Assembly: GCA_905250125.1 (NCBI GenBank) | Contig: CAJNOL010001103.1 | Span: 16,850 to 80,849 of the forward strand | Length of the DNA: 64,000 bases | DNA from: Rotaria sordida | Lineage: Eukaryota; Rotifera; Eurotatoria; Philodinida; Philodinidae | Direction: 5' to 3' | Part shown: piece after piece, positions 13,501 through 26,266 of the stretch | Position numbering within the stretch: position 1 is the first letter of the stretch | How the letters are laid out: each line of letters starts with the position of its first letter | Notes under the pieces: generated by a model | Seen by the model: only the letters and a program-made list of their open reading frames with translations | Databases searched by the model: none | What the model was told of the DNA's origin: nothing | Translations under genes and position numbers: made by a program

Positions 13501-14269
13501 ATCAATATTACCAGTTATAAACAAAAGAAGGCATTTATTTCACTAATATATATGGAGTACATGGACAGTACTAACAGATATTCTCAGTAAGGATGGCATT
13601 TTAAGCTTACTTTAAACTTTAGCTATTTAATTAGAGTATTTTTAGAGTTTAAATGCCATCTTTAAATCTGACTGGGATTTACTACTTATGAAAGAAATAT
13701 AGTCGGGAATTTCTGATATTATACGTCGTAATTTCTACACTAGTTGTTGAAGTAGTTTCTACGAAATTCTAGCCACGATTAATAGTTTGTCTTCGCTTCC
13801 ATTCAATGTGATTAATCGACCTTTTATCATTGTCTTATTTTACAGTCCTCTTCTAATTACATTCTTTTTATCAAGCATGCCTAAACTCTGCATTAATGAA
13901 CGAATATATGTGGCAGATACATAAGTAGATTAAAATGTAAAGGGAAAGTTCATGCGAAATTTGTTACAAACTCAATATAAATTCAGTTCTATTCATTTTC
14001 ACAGAAACTTTAGAAATTTTACTGATGCCTACTATATTCACAGTGAACTCATAATCATCAAAATTTTTCAGGGTCAGGCTACTGCCATGATTCTTAAAAA
14101 ACTATTCCGCAATAACTTTTTGAAGATTTGACAATAGGTCAACCGTTCTTACTCTGACTGCACTATCTGATTTACAGCTCATGTTCTTTACGAAGACGTA
14201 TTGATAATTGATAGGGGCTTGAAAGACTCCGTCAAATTCTTAAAAATTCTTGGATTACAGTTTTTCATA
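10562..14269. other. Gene-poor AT-rich region
   Basis: About 3.7 kb with no supported exon on either strand. It contains a short (TA)n run near 12432-12450 and a small imperfect hairpin near 13595-13665 (GATGGCATT-TAA against TTTAAATGCCATC). The ORF 11141-11437 has no recognisable motif. Confidence 0.45.
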
Positions 14270-16580
14270 ATAGTAGCTATCGCCCTTTTGAAATGCCATC
14301 GTTTTCCATCATTTTGAGTTGATATTTTGAGAACGTGCTAGTCTCAGTGCACCCTGATCAGAAGCATTGTCCTGCCTTCAATTCGTTGATATTGGCTAGA
14401 GTTATGAGTTCAACACTATTACCATCTTGTGAAGATCATATCTCAGTCATTTTTTGACATTCATTTTCGCACAATCTTTCATCCGAAACTCGAGTGACGC
14501 ATCTATCTTCAATGCGAATTTGCTAAGGAATCAGTTCAAAACTAGAAAGATGTGATCATCGTACTGAAAATCTTCGTTAAGCAGTAGTGAGTCTCGATTT
14601 TGAGCCTGGTATTAGGGCTGATTAATTTACGTTTAAAATAATAATTAAATCCAGGCATAAATTTTAAAAAATTTAAATTTAATATGTAAACTTAAATTCC
14701 TTTAAATTGATCAAAATCTAATTTAATCTAATTTCAATCAAATTTCAATCAAGTTTAAATTTATTTAAATTACTTAAATTAATTTAAACTACTGAAATCA
14801 GTCTAAATCAATTTAGATTATCTAAATGAGTTTAAATTTATTTAAATTACTTCAATCAATTCAAATTAATCTAAATTCAATTTAAATTGATTTAAATCCA
14901 ATCAAAACTAATTTAAATCCAATTGAAATTATATTATATCACTTTTAGTCGAGTTAAATTTAAGTTAAACTAATTTAAATGTAATTTAAATTAATTTAAG
15001 TTAAATTTAAATTTGTTTGGTTGTCTCTTGGAAAAAAGCAACCTTTCATCTCGAAAGTATGCTATCGAATATATTTTTATGAGTATTTTTATATCAATAG
15101 AAAATAGCAGCAACGAAGCACGACTTTTTTATATGGAGTCTTTTGTTCCGATAATCGGATTTTAACATATGATATCAGTCTATTTTTTTAATTTTTATTT
15201 AGTTTTTTTTGAAGTTATGTATTCTGACAATAGAGATGATCAATTTAAATTTAAAAAAAGTTATTAAATCCAGAAATAAATTTTGAATTTATTCTACATG
15301 AAAATTTAAATTGATTTTAAATTTAAATTGACAAGAATTTAAGTTTAAAATAAATTAACAGGATAATACCACTCCTACCAAGTATCGATAACTCAAGCTG
15401 GTCTCGATCAATTCAGTTGAAAAACTTAGTACTATATTATTATAGGCCTGAAAGTTTCTGATGAAATTCTCAGAACCGTAGATCAACGTAGAGACGTGAT
15501 AGAACCATCGGAAAAACTCATCACAGCATAGCTTACCAACTGATGGAATTGTGATATTATGCAACGAGCTTGAGATCCAAGACATTTGGTATATATGTTT
15601 GCAAGAGCTACAAAAACTAAGAATAAATCATTCGAATACGAAACGGCGAACGAACATTTTCTTAGATGATATTTCATTTAGACTTGTTCCACGAACGAGA
15701 AACAGTGTATCGAAGCATAAAGTATGTCTTTATTTCGATAGATTTGGTTCCAAAACCATTTTGCTGATATCATAAGATTTTTGCTTCATCAATTACATTT
15801 GTCTTTATGTCATCTATGATGCGCTGACTCAAAAAGAGCTTTTTCTCATCACTAAATGTCAAATGACTAGTAGAGAAGAGCATCATGTACATAGATGCGA
15901 TGTTTATCGTTTTTTGAACAAGTATAAATGAAATACCATCTAAGGAAATGTTTGTTTATCATTTCGTATTCAAATGATTTATGGCTGCTTGTTTTTAAGC
16001 ACTAACTGCAAACATGTATACCAACTTTCTTGGTTCGGAAGCTCGTTCATAATATTACAATTCCATCAATTGCCACGCTGTGCTGCGGTGAAATTTTCCA
16101 ATGATTCTATCACGGCTCTACGTTGAGCTAAAGTTATAAAAATTTCATAACAAATATTTGGGTTTATGATAACATATTACTAAAACTTTAGATTGCATAG
16201 ATTGAGACCAGCTTGAATTATCGATACCAGATTCAAAATCAGGGCTTACTACTACTTAATGAAGATTTTCAATACGATAGTTAGATCTCCGTTATTTTGA
16301 ACTGATTGGTTAATGAATTCTTACTGAAGATAGCCGTGTCACTGCGCTTCTGAATGAGGAGTTACACGAAAATAAATGTAGAAAAATGACCGAGATATGC
16401 TCTTCACAAGATAATAATAGTGTTGAACTGATAAATTTAAAGAATATCAACGGATTGAAGACAGGATGGTGCTCTTAATCAGAGTGCATTGAAGTCAGCA
16501 CATACTTAAAGGATTAACTCAAAATGATGGATAACGATGGCATTGAAGAGTAGCTTTATAGTAGCTAATTTCTGGAGTTC
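14270..16580. mobile_element. Large fold-back element with an interrupted left arm
   Basis: The right arm (about 15905-16580) is the reverse complement of two left segments, 14270-14607 and 15371-15690. Examples are ATGCCATCG-TTTCCATCATTTTGAG (left ~14300) against its complement near 16520, and TCGATAA-TCAAGCTGGTCTC (left ~15385) against its complement near 16205. Without the inserted block the arms are each about 670 bp, with a ~215-bp loop. Arms have diverged by substitutions and small indels, so insertion is old. The ORFs at 15355-15775 lie within the arm and loop and are not credible genes. Confidence 0.8.
14608..15370. mobile_element. AT-rich MITE-like insertion nested in the fold-back arm
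   Basis: This ~760-bp block has no counterpart in the opposite arm of the fold-back. Its ends are inverted: GGTATTAGGGCTGATTAATTT at 14608-14628 (shown here in part) resembles the complement of AAATTAACAGGATAATACC at 15352-15370. Inside, 14640-15010 and 15240-15350 consist almost wholly of A/T words such as TTTAAATT, ATTTAAAT and AATTTAAA, separated by a more ordinary segment (15020-15235). Non-coding. Confidence 0.65.
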
Positions 16581-17853
16581 ATTTCATACAGAATTTCGAA
16601 AAGTTTTCCTCTCAAAAAAAAAACAATCGCAACGATACGAAAATAACACTATAAAGATTTAGAGGTTCTACCTGAGCACTAGAAAATTCGCTCAATACTC
16701 CTGACTACGAACGCTTTCCAAAGAGACTGGACTTTCGAAAGACATACACTTACTCGTTGAATTTGTGTGAAATCTTGTATGTTTATCAGCATAATAACAC
16801 TGTAATCTATCGATCTTGTTCTATGAGTGAGAATAACGCGCTCTGTTGCCTATATATTCACCGCAAAATCAGGTCGATGTTTGACTACAAATATCTATAT
16901 ATAGACTAATAAAGCATGATTTATTTATCATATATTGCCTTTGTTTCATACAAATATTACCGTCGTTTTGCTTGCTCTGTCCCTGATCGTTCCCATACAT
17001 TAATCGACGTTGATGAAGAGGCAGTTGAATATTCGCTAAAACATGCACTATGTGACGTAGTCACCTGTTTTTATTCTACATTCATTGCACAGAATCGACA
17101 AAATATTGTAATTTCATTGGCCATCGTTTCTCCTTCAATAGCATAATCTTGGTCAAGTCAACCCAAAACAACATTTTCACACATTACGGAGGCTATCTGT
17201 TTTACATATACAACCACAAGCACAGCCTTCTGTTATTGAAGAATCTAACAGATAATCTATTGCCACTCTACAAAACTAAACTCTTATCAACTAAAAAGCA
17301 TTTTTGAGAAACAGCGGATTTGTTTAAGTGTAGTACTTGCATTATATTAAACAAAAGATCATCAACAACGTGTATCAGAACTAGAAATGAAATACGTATA
17401 TATATTTCAGAAAAAAAGCCAGGTTTCTTGAATAACAAGCTAGACTAAGATCTATCAGAAAGCTTTTAATTCTTTTTTAAATATCTATTCTCATGAATCT
17501 ACAATAGTAAAATGATATAAGAAGGAAAACAAGAAGTTAATTATGAACACCAATAGTATTCAATCATATGAAGATATTCGTATGAATCTCAGTGTTACTG
17601 ATGTCATGGTTTTGCAAACTGCTGTACTTTTTATCATTGTCTAAGTAATCGGTATATCATCTATTGATAATTTATTCATTCGTATTCAATTCATCATAAA
17701 ATTGAGATCAGGCACCTTTTCAAAATGCTTACTAGATAAGTTTTGTTGAACATAGCAATCAAATGAAATCGCTGATCTTTATGAACACTATTCTGATCAA
17801 CTTTCTAATTTTACTTTCAAAAAAAAATATAACATTGAATAAAGCAAATATAG
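16581..17853. other. Gene-poor region left of the Penelope-like element
   Basis: No supported gene. The ORF 16916-17146 (76 codons, with SLKHALCDVVTCF) starts at an ATG without visible promoter or splice context and matches nothing I recognise. The last few hundred bases before 17854 may be the 3' end of the retroelement, but no endonuclease domain is readable. Confidence 0.4.
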
Positions 17854-19938
17854 TTATACATTTTGATAAAGAAGACTAACTTCAAACAAAGTCCTGTTTG
17901 TTAGAATTGGTGAATTAAGTCGATCAAATTGTTGTATTATATTATTAATTTTTCTTTTTACTAAATTAGCTGCATATGAATTTTTGATTAATGGTTTTTC
18001 AATTAAATTACATTGTTCTATTAATAAAGTTTTTGATGAACAAATATTTAATGTACAAAATGTTTGAGTTTTTATTAAGCCTATTTTATATTTCTTTGCT
18101 TGGCAGCTGAACCATTTTAATAATTGATCTGTATGTGTTTTCTTTTTGTGAATTGTTGTTTCAAATTTTTTACGTTGCTTTATCATTTTTACATCTAAGA
18201 ATGATAATTCAGAATCTTCTTCGATTTCATTTGTAAATCTGAGATTCGGATTTAATGAACTAACGTAATTTAATAATTTTTCAATATTACTTTATTTTCC
18301 ATTTAAAATAATAAATGTGTTGTCGATGTATTTTCTATAAAATTTAATTTTGTTATTATCTTCCAATTTTCCTAATCCCTATTCGATATGTTCCATGAAC
18401 ATATCAGTTAGTATAGGAGTCAAAGGACTACCCATACTGACTCCATCTACTTATAAATATAATTTATCATAAATTCTGAATAGTACATTGTTCACAGCTA
18501 AATCGAGTAAGCGAAATCTTTTTTATTTAATTTTTGTACATTCATTATCTTGTTGTTTCTTTTTCATAAATATTTTAATAGGTAAATAAATTGTTTCATG
18601 AACTGGTATATTTGTGAAGAGCGGTTCAACATCTAAACTTAACATTAAATCATTTCTCTGTGGTTTTTGTTGTTGGATCAGTTTAGCAAATGTAGATGAG
18701 TCTTTAATATATGATTTTAGTTTTGTTCTTGCTTTTTCAAGTAATGTTGTTAAATATTTAGCTAATTTATAGTTGTAGTTGTTTGTTGTAGAAATGATCG
18801 ATCTTAAGGATATTTCTTGTTTATGAATTTTTGGTTGATAATATACGACGGCACATCTTGATCCAGATGTTCTTATGAAATTATAATCTTGTTTAGTCAA
18901 CCTCTTATACTTTTTTAAATCATATATACGATAATTTAATTTATTTTCCATCTTTTTCATAATATTTTCAATTGTATTTTGATTTCCAATTTCATCTATA
19001 TCTTTCATTTTTTGACATGTTTCATCTGTGGATCGTAATTCTTCCACTTTAATTTTATATTGTTTATTATCTATAGTAACACATAATGATCTTCTATCAG
19101 CTTCCATCATAACAATAGTTTCATCTCTCATTAATACTTTTAATGTTGTTAATTCACTTGGATCAGTATTTATAATTTACTTTTTTTTGTTCATTTTTAA
19201 CGATTGATAAGCTGCTCCTTTTGCACCATTAAAAATACATTGATCTAAAGATTTTATTTCTGATTCTTCTAGTTGTTTTAAGGTGTTATAAGCCAGCATT
19301 TCAATATTTGTTTTGAATTTGGTAATGCCTTTGATTTTTGCTTCAATACAGAACTGTAAATCTTATAATACAATAGATTCTTCTTCAGCAAACACTTCAC
19401 GAGACGAGATATTGTGCATAACTTTTTTGACATCAACTTGGTCTAATTTAATATTACCTTTGGATAGATGTTGTATTTTATCTTTATGAATTGTTCTAAT
19501 TTTTGTTTCTTCTTTTTGTTTTAATCTATCAAAATGTTGTTTTAATAGTTGACATTCAAATGCATTGATTTTATCATTAATTGTTGATAATAATTTTTGA
19601 TTTTGTTCTTCTAGTTTGTATATTTGTTTGCATTTGTTATAATATTCGAATTGTAAATAATACCGTTGATGTTGTTGATAAACTTCCTGATTCATATACG
19701 TTTTATTCTAAAATTTATATTTGACGAACTTTGGTGTTAAATTATACATTAAACCAATCCTGACAAATTCACTATCACATTTCGTTTTTAAGAGTTTTAA
19801 GAATAGTTTTTCATAACTTCTTATATCTTTCACTATATCTTTCTCATAATTTGAATACAGGTGTTTAATAATATGGATTTCGTTCAATGAAATATTTTTA
19901 AATAGACTAATAACGAATAATAAGAGTTCATTGATCAT
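17854..19938 (-). pseudogene. Penelope-like retroelement (reverse transcriptase), degraded
   Basis: Read on the minus strand from 19938: an N-terminal region in open blocks (19938-19708, 19695-19363), then the reverse transcriptase core (19131-17854). RT landmarks in order: YYQPKIHK and LRSIIST (fingers), SLDVEPLFTNIPVHETI (motif A), GVSMGSPLTPIL-DMFMEHIE (motif B), FYRKYIDNTFIIL (motif C), then ELSFLDVKM and THTDQLLKWFS of the PLE thumb. This order, with FLD-K and HTDQ, is typical of Penelope-like elements. The block is broken by in-frame stops (inside YL-stop-VDGV, HIE-stop-GLGK, GK-stop-SN, and between blocks), and motif C reads YIDN rather than YxDD. No GIY-YIG endonuclease follows, as in telomere-associated Athena-type PLEs of rotifers, although 3' truncation is equally possible. 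Confidence 0.85.
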
Positions 19939-20330
19939 TTTATTTGAATTTATTTAAAAAAAAACTTGTGAATATTTCGGACCAATCTTCAGTCCATTTT
20001 CAGCACAAGTGACAAGTAAAAAATAAAAAAATTTTAAAGTATAACTATTCTTTTCTTTTCTTTTCCATTGAAATGCCACAAGTAAACATTTCCCCCCTTG
20101 CATTCCAATGTAAACGGAAAGAAAAGAATAGTTATACATTAGAATATTTTTTATTGTTTACTTGCCATTTGTGCTGGAAATGGACTGAGGATCAGTTCGA
20201 AATATTCCCAAGGTTTTTGAATAAATTCTAATAAGATAATCAATGAACTCGTATTATTCGTACTTATTCTATTTTAAATATATTTTATTGAATGAAATCC
20301 AAACAAAATAACAGCGTTGAATTTAGCAAG
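19850..20330. repeat. Head-to-head inverted repeat at the 5' end of the Penelope-like element
   Basis: The minus strand at about 20060-19850 and the plus strand at about 20105-20330 read nearly the same sequence: AAAAGAATAGTTATAC, the ATTT-AGTCCATTTTC block, AATATTTCGG and then the start of the first PLE block (TCAATGAACTC-TATTATTCG, CATTGAA-GAAATCC). A second, 5' fragment of the element therefore lies head to head with the first, separated by ~45 bp. The plus copy decays before the assembly gap. Confidence 0.8.
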
Positions 20331-20458
20331 TTCAATAAAAATTACATCATTCGAAAGAGCATAAAAAGCTGAACAAAATATACTAATTTTCTCAAAGGAG
20401 TACTCTTAAGTCTCCAGAAAAAATTATTAAAACAAATTTTACAGCAGAAATAACGAGG

Positions 20459-20558
20459 NNNNNNNNNNNNNNNNNNNNNNNNNNNNNNNNNNNNNNNNNN
20501 NNNNNNNNNNNNNNNNNNNNNNNNNNNNNNNNNNNNNNNNNNNNNNNNNNNNNNNNNN
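20459..20558. other. Assembly gap (100 N)
   Basis: Exactly 100 undetermined bases, the usual placeholder for a scaffold join of unknown size. It falls just past the inverted PLE copy, so the true order and distance across this point are uncertain. Confidence 0.99.
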
Positions 20559-20788
20559 TGTGATTCATCATTTTAAATGAGATTTAGTTTAAACTACCTC
20601 ATGAAAGTCATTTTTCGATGTCAATATGGTGTAAAACTCTAGGAATTTTCTGAGTTCAACTCTGTGAAGTTGCCATAACCTTTACTATTTAGCATCGATA
20701 AATCCCATTTTCGACGCGCTTTAATTTGGTATAAAATTTGTTATGAATACTATCGGAAATCAGAACGTTATCTTCTGGAAAAAAATTT

Positions 20789-20982
20789 TTACCCATCCTG
20801 TATATTTATATATGGTTTTCGACGAGATGTACACAATTTATTATTATTATCATGCTTTAGAAAACGACCTATTGAAGTGGTTCCAGACAATACATGAATT
20901 GAAAACCAAGTAGATGGAATATTGATAAATTCAGGACCAGCTAAAAGTGCAATGACCATATTACGTGCCATACCAAGCTAAA
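20789..20982 (-). CDS. Possible orphan exon
   Basis: On the minus strand, an acceptor (TTTTAG at ~20983) is followed by an open stretch reading LGMARNMVIALLAGPEFINI, then PSTWFSIHVLSGTTSIGRFL. Composition is protein-like, with balanced W, P, G and hydrophobics, but I cannot name a family and found no partner exons. On the plus strand 20812-20850 reads IYGFRRDVHNLL, close to the IC tail of the GPCR at 25126 (VYGFRRDVRQLI). The segment may therefore be a scrambled junction. It sits beside the assembly gap. Confidence 0.25.
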
Positions 20983-23872
20983 AGTTTCTTTTTATTATGC
21001 ATGTGTAAAACAAAATTATAAATTTTTTTTTTTTCATATGTTTTGATCATCTATTACATGTTTTCTAAAGTTCAGATCGTAATTATACCATACATGTATG
21101 GTGTAAGTTTTTGAAATAAAATATTTACTACTGTTTTGATCTAAATAAATTCTTTTATTTGAAAATCATACGAAAAATTTACAGCTTCGCTTATCAATAT
21201 TGGAATTTGAAAGTGTATTAGTTTCCAATTTTAAATAGATATGAAGAATAAATATTTTAGATGTCTATTGTGTAGTATCTTAATTTATACAAAATCGAAA
21301 GATAATAGTTGAAAACTTTATTGTCATAGTTGTCGACTTGATAATGATGTTTAGCGCATTAGTTTTAAATGATAGAATGAATACAAAATGATTTATTGGA
21401 TTGATTTTATTTGTTTTCAATGGTTTTCACTAATTTATGGAAGCAATATCAGCGAGAGAATATTTTAAAAATCAGTCCACGTAAACTGCGACTATCATTT
21501 TAGAGAACGTGCTCAATTGAAGTCGACAGATTTTGTTCTATTTATGATATGTTCGAGAGGAGAGAGTTTTACGAATTTTCTTGCAAGCGATTTTCAAAAA
21601 TATTGAAATATGAATATTTCATGATTTTTTCTTACGGATAACACTAAAAACTTGAACATTGAAGAAGCTATTTTAATAGACTCTATATTTTTAAGGGATT
21701 TCATAAAAGAAGCAAAAAGCATAATTTCAGACAATTGTTAGAATTCATATTTAACAATTGGAGCACGATATTTAGCTGAAATGTTTACTGTTACTTGTAT
21801 CAATAAAGAAACATGTCTAGTAAAAGCTTCAGCTTTCTATCATCTTGTATTCATCTAGGAGATCCTTTTCAAAACTGAATTTTTTATGAGAATCATGGTT
21901 TTGCGACAAGATTATCTCCTAAGAAATAGAGAAGTTTGGGTACTGATGTTCAGAAATTAGATGTCACCTCTGAAATCTACAATCCTATGTAAGAATCAGC
22001 CTCATATCTCTAAGAACATCTGAGAACATGGGTCGCCTTTAGAATTAAAATAATGAATGTAACCAGAGGATAATCTTAAGTCTGAATTTCTAATGAATGA
22101 TACTATCTCCGGTTTCTAATCCTTAAAAGACGAGTGATAGTTGTAAGACTTGTCTCAAATTGTTTCCCATTTATAAGTCACAGTTGGTATTTTAAGACCT
22201 TGAATAAGTAGTTTTGGAGCCAAAGGAGGTAGACAACTTTGTCTTTCACGTCGATACATGATATTAGAAGTAACTTTTTGTCGGAAACTATTTATATAGA
22301 AGCAAGACATAGAAATGCCACACGTCGTGGTGCTCTGTAATTTCATTTTTTCAAAGATTTCGAATCAAAAACTCTGACTTTCCGTAGCTTGACCGAATTG
22401 AATCTCATGTCTATGAGCTAATACATAGTGCAGATGAAAGAGCACCGTCGAAAGCCTAAGTCTTGTTTTTCCATGGAATAGAAAAATGTTGAGACCAAAT
22501 GAGATGGACCACGTTAAATACTCGTGTAATGGTTACATAGGAACCCCAGTAAATTTGGGGTTCATTATAGTTTTACTCCAAAACATCGTAAGTAGTTGAG
22601 AATCACGGATATTAGGTTTTCAAGAACAGTTTTTTAGATAAACAAGAGTGCAGTCATTAATTATGAGTTTCATATATTTCAATCTGTGTGAAAACAGGAT
22701 TTTGGAATCTCATACTATGACGTTAGTGCCTGGTTATTTGCTCAGTACGAGTGCACGACTATTGAATTTATGTTGGACAACATTTTCTAAATGAACAATT
22801 AATTTTTGGCTACATCTTTCAACATATAAAGTCAGCATACAAATGCATTTTGTCCGTATCATAATGTTCTACAGTTTTTGAAATACCTGATTTGAATTAT
22901 GGATGAGTGACATTTTCAAAGAAATGCTACATAAAAATTCTACTACTCATCGTAGTAGACTCATATCTTATAGGAGACTTTGTTTACTCTATAAATAAAC
23001 ACTTAGTAAAGGTTCATTTTTTACATAGATAAAACTTCCTACAAAATATGGGCCTACTACGAAACCTGTTCAACATCACTTTTGAGATAATATTTGAGCA
23101 ATTAATAATTCATCAATAGTTCACAACGTAATCTTTGTTCTTTATTTTTATTTTGAACATAGTATGTTCGTGTATTTTATTTCATTTAGAATCATTTGTT
23201 CAGCATTTAGTTTGCATGATTATATGATTCATGCCTCATGATAGGTCTCAAAGAAACGATTACAACAACTACTTTTTGATCCCTACTATGTTTTTATTTT
23301 ATATCAGATATGTTCGCCGCTATTTTTTTTAAGTTCTAAAAAGAAATGTTGCTGGTGAATTTTGCGAAAAATGATCATCATATACTTATTTTTATCTTTC
23401 TATAATTAGAAGAGAATACGTCATACAATATAATGTTACTTGAAACATCAGAGACAGATTCAATTTTCATGTAAACAAATTTAGTTAGAGATTATTCCAT
23501 GTTTCTATATATAAGCTGATTTTGTCGAGTTTCACAGCTTATGAAACATCTTGTATGTGAATTATCTCGTTCGAGTTTCTCGGTACCTGAAATAATTAAA
23601 CATAGAGCTCCTAATCTGTTCTCGAGTTCAATATAGGCTAAATACATATAACATGAGCTATAAAAAAAAACTATACGATAAAAACTTGGAATACTTACAC
23701 TTTGATTCTATCAAACCGACTCAGAGTGTTGTATATGAAAGAGGAATATTTGAGTTTTTTTTTTCTTTTAGACTAATATCATGAATAAATACTGCTTTGA
23801 AATACCATGATTGTCTTCTCTAAAGATATAAAACCTGTCGTCAAGTAAAAGAAAAAAGTGTGAAACATTCAT
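20983..23872. other. Gene-poor AT-rich region
   Basis: About 2.9 kb in which neither strand shows a recognisable exon, RNA gene or clear repeat. The ORF 22155-22346 lacks family motifs and splice context. Confidence 0.4.
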
Positions 23873-24232
23873 AGATAATACTCAGTTGTCATCTAAGACA
23901 TTGACGAGGAAAGAATAAAAAATAAACTTTATTACTGATTGTTATATTGATGTACATAAAGAAAACTTTTAGAACTATCAATAGTTTTAAAGTTCGAATT
24001 TATGGTTTGATAATTCAAATGTATAACTGATTCTTTCTACCATTGATTCATCAGCTTTATTGCTAAAACCAATCTTCCATATTTGGAAAATTTTGAAATA
24101 TTGTAATTGCTAACTTTTAAATTAGATAATTCTAAAAGTTTTTTTTCTATGCATTGCAGTGTGATATCATGAATAAAATTTGTTCCGATTTTTCTCTCAT
24201 CATTGTCTTAGATGAGAATTGAGTATTACATG
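23873..24232. mobile_element. Fold-back element, ~120-bp inverted arms
   Basis: Left arm about 23876-23998 and right arm about 24115-24232 are imperfect reverse complements. Blocks such as AATACTCA-TT-TCATCTAAGACA and AAACTTTTAGAA-TATC recur in opposite directions. The spacer is ~115 bp. No coding content. Confidence 0.7.
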
Positions 24233-25049
24233 TAGGTGACTTTTTATTTATTCTGTTACTTAATGACAGATTTGTTTTTCTTTAGTAAAATTAATAATGA
24301 TATCTCAAAGCAATATTTATGTATATTATCTGTATAAAAAAGTCAAACACTCTTCTTTCGTCAACAACAATCTTGAGCCTGTTTAATTGTATTGCAATGT
24401 ATAGACATTGCAAATTTTTATTAAGTAATCATTTATATGTGATCTTATATATATATATCAATTTATATCCTAGATAATGTATTTAATCTTAATCAGACTT
24501 TAATCATGAAAAAATATTTCTCATATATGAATCCATCTGTTGTACTTAATAAGGCGTAATATTTCATCGGATATCGGTTTTGATTCTGCTTTGCTTCATT
24601 TAATAAACAAATTAAAGAAAATATATGACTTTATCAATTACTTCAGTGAAAAGAAACGATAGGAAAATGAAAACAGATTATATCAACAAATGCTTGAGTC
24701 TTCTCAAAGAAGATATCTATTAAGGGAAACAATAAATATTAACACACTAGAAATAGATATTATATTGTGAGTTTTACTTTGTTGAAGTTTGAATGAAAAA
24801 GAATTTATAAATTACAATTGTGTTAAAATTTCAATATTTTTGAAGAATGTCCAACAAATTGAAATCTAATCCTTGTACTGAGAAAACAACTTTCAGAAAA
24901 ACTATACAAAATAAATAAAGTATAGCTTCAACTTAAAATTAAAAGAAATAAGGATTTTCTTTTTTTTTTGTCTTTTGAAATAGAAGAGATAGGATTGGAT
25001 GAGATATTCAACAAAAGTGTCAGTAAAAAAAACTGAAGAAAAAAAAGAA

Positions 25050-25125
25050 TATATAAGAACATCAGTCAGTGCAAGAAACTGTTTGTCATAGACATTATAT
25101 AGTTCATAGTATCAGTAAACATTGA
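25050..25125 (+). promoter_or_regulatory. Putative TATA box and 5' leader of the GPCR gene
   Basis: TATATAAG at 25050-25057 is followed by TCAGTCAGTGC, which resembles an initiator, and the GPCR start codon lies at 25126. The spacing from TATA to the first TCAGT is shorter than usual, so the real start may be near 25080. This is a sequence impression only. Confidence 0.35.
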
Positions 25126-26266
25126 ATGGCTTCATGGTATCGACAAGAAGATGTACATCCTTACGAAACAGTTGAATTAATCGTAAGTGGCATTATTCCT
25201 ATAATTCTTATTGTAATTGGGACTTTCGGTAATCTTATATCCATTGTCATTTTACTTAATCAACAAAATCGTGGAACATCAACTAATATCTATTTGATAT
25301 TTTTATGTCTTATGGATACGATATCACTTTATCAATGGAATTTAAATCATGTTATGTACACATTCACAAATGGTACAAAACAAATATGGGGACAATCAGT
25401 GTTTCTTTGTAGATTGGGTCAATTTTTTGCTTTTTATACTTTACATACATCAGCTATGTTTCTTACTTTTGTACAACTTGATCGTGCTTGTTTATTACGT
25501 AGTAGATGGTATAAAAGAAAAATAGCTCAACCACGTATAGCATTAATACTTTGTGCTATTATTCTGATCGTTTTATTTATATTGAATGGATTTTTATTTG
25601 GATTAGGTTTTGAATATTCTATCTATAATAATAGTACTGGTATGGACGAAACACTTATAGCATGCTATTATTCATTGAATCAACAACTCAATGATTTCTT
25701 TCGTTTTCAATATGCATGGGTAAGTATGTAACTAAATGTACAGAATTAGTATTCAGTTTCTTGTATAGATTCATCTCGTAGTCATGTATATTCTACCATT
25801 TGCTGTCATTATTGTTTGTACATTGCTCATAATGAAAAAGCTAATTGTTAAACAAACATTTACAAATAATCAATTAGCAATTAATGCTCAACGTAATCGT
25901 CGTATTTCACTTATGTTGTTATTTATGTGCTTGGCTTATGTTGTTTGTACTTTGCCTAATCGTCTTTGTTTTTCACTTTTTGAGAATCAGATTGTTGGTT
26001 ATGATTATACAGATACAATATTTCTTGCTACGAATACATTAATGTATACAAGAAATGCATTGAATGCATTTTTTCTTTATATATCTGTATACGGTTTTCG
26101 ACGAGATGTTCGTCAATTGATATTGACATATTGGGGAAAATTAACAAACAAAGGTGATCTTCATGAGAACAACGGCAATCAACATGTCGGCACAATGGCG
26201 ACGTTGCGCGAACCAGTTAGAAGGACAATTACTACAACGCCAATCAAAAAAACTTCTCAATTATGA
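25126..26266 (+). CDS. Class A (rhodopsin-like) G protein-coupled receptor
   Basis: Two exons, 25126-25719 and 25769-26266, joined at a 49-bp GT-AG intron (phase 0), encode 363 aa. Seven hydrophobic segments are visible. Family landmarks: GN at 35-36 (N1.50), LCLMD with D64 (D2.50), C95 at the top of TM3 paired with a cysteine in the second outer loop (ACYY), DR at 119-120 (D3.49, R3.50), P208 in TM5 and P261 in TM6. N82-GT is a possible glycosylation site. Unusual points: the DRY motif is DRA, the TM6 tryptophan (CWxP) is CTLP, and NPxxY in TM7 is NAFFLY. The overall look is a peptide-type receptor (FMRFamide or TRH-like), but the ligand cannot be inferred. The cytoplasmic tail begins GFRRDVRQ and is Thr/Arg-rich. 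A decayed paralogue follows at 28375. Confidence 0.9.

Noticed and set aside
14636-15010. Telomeric or centromeric satellite
   Set aside because: The TTTAAATT-type words are irregular with no fixed unit length, and the block is bounded by inverted ends inside a fold-back arm.
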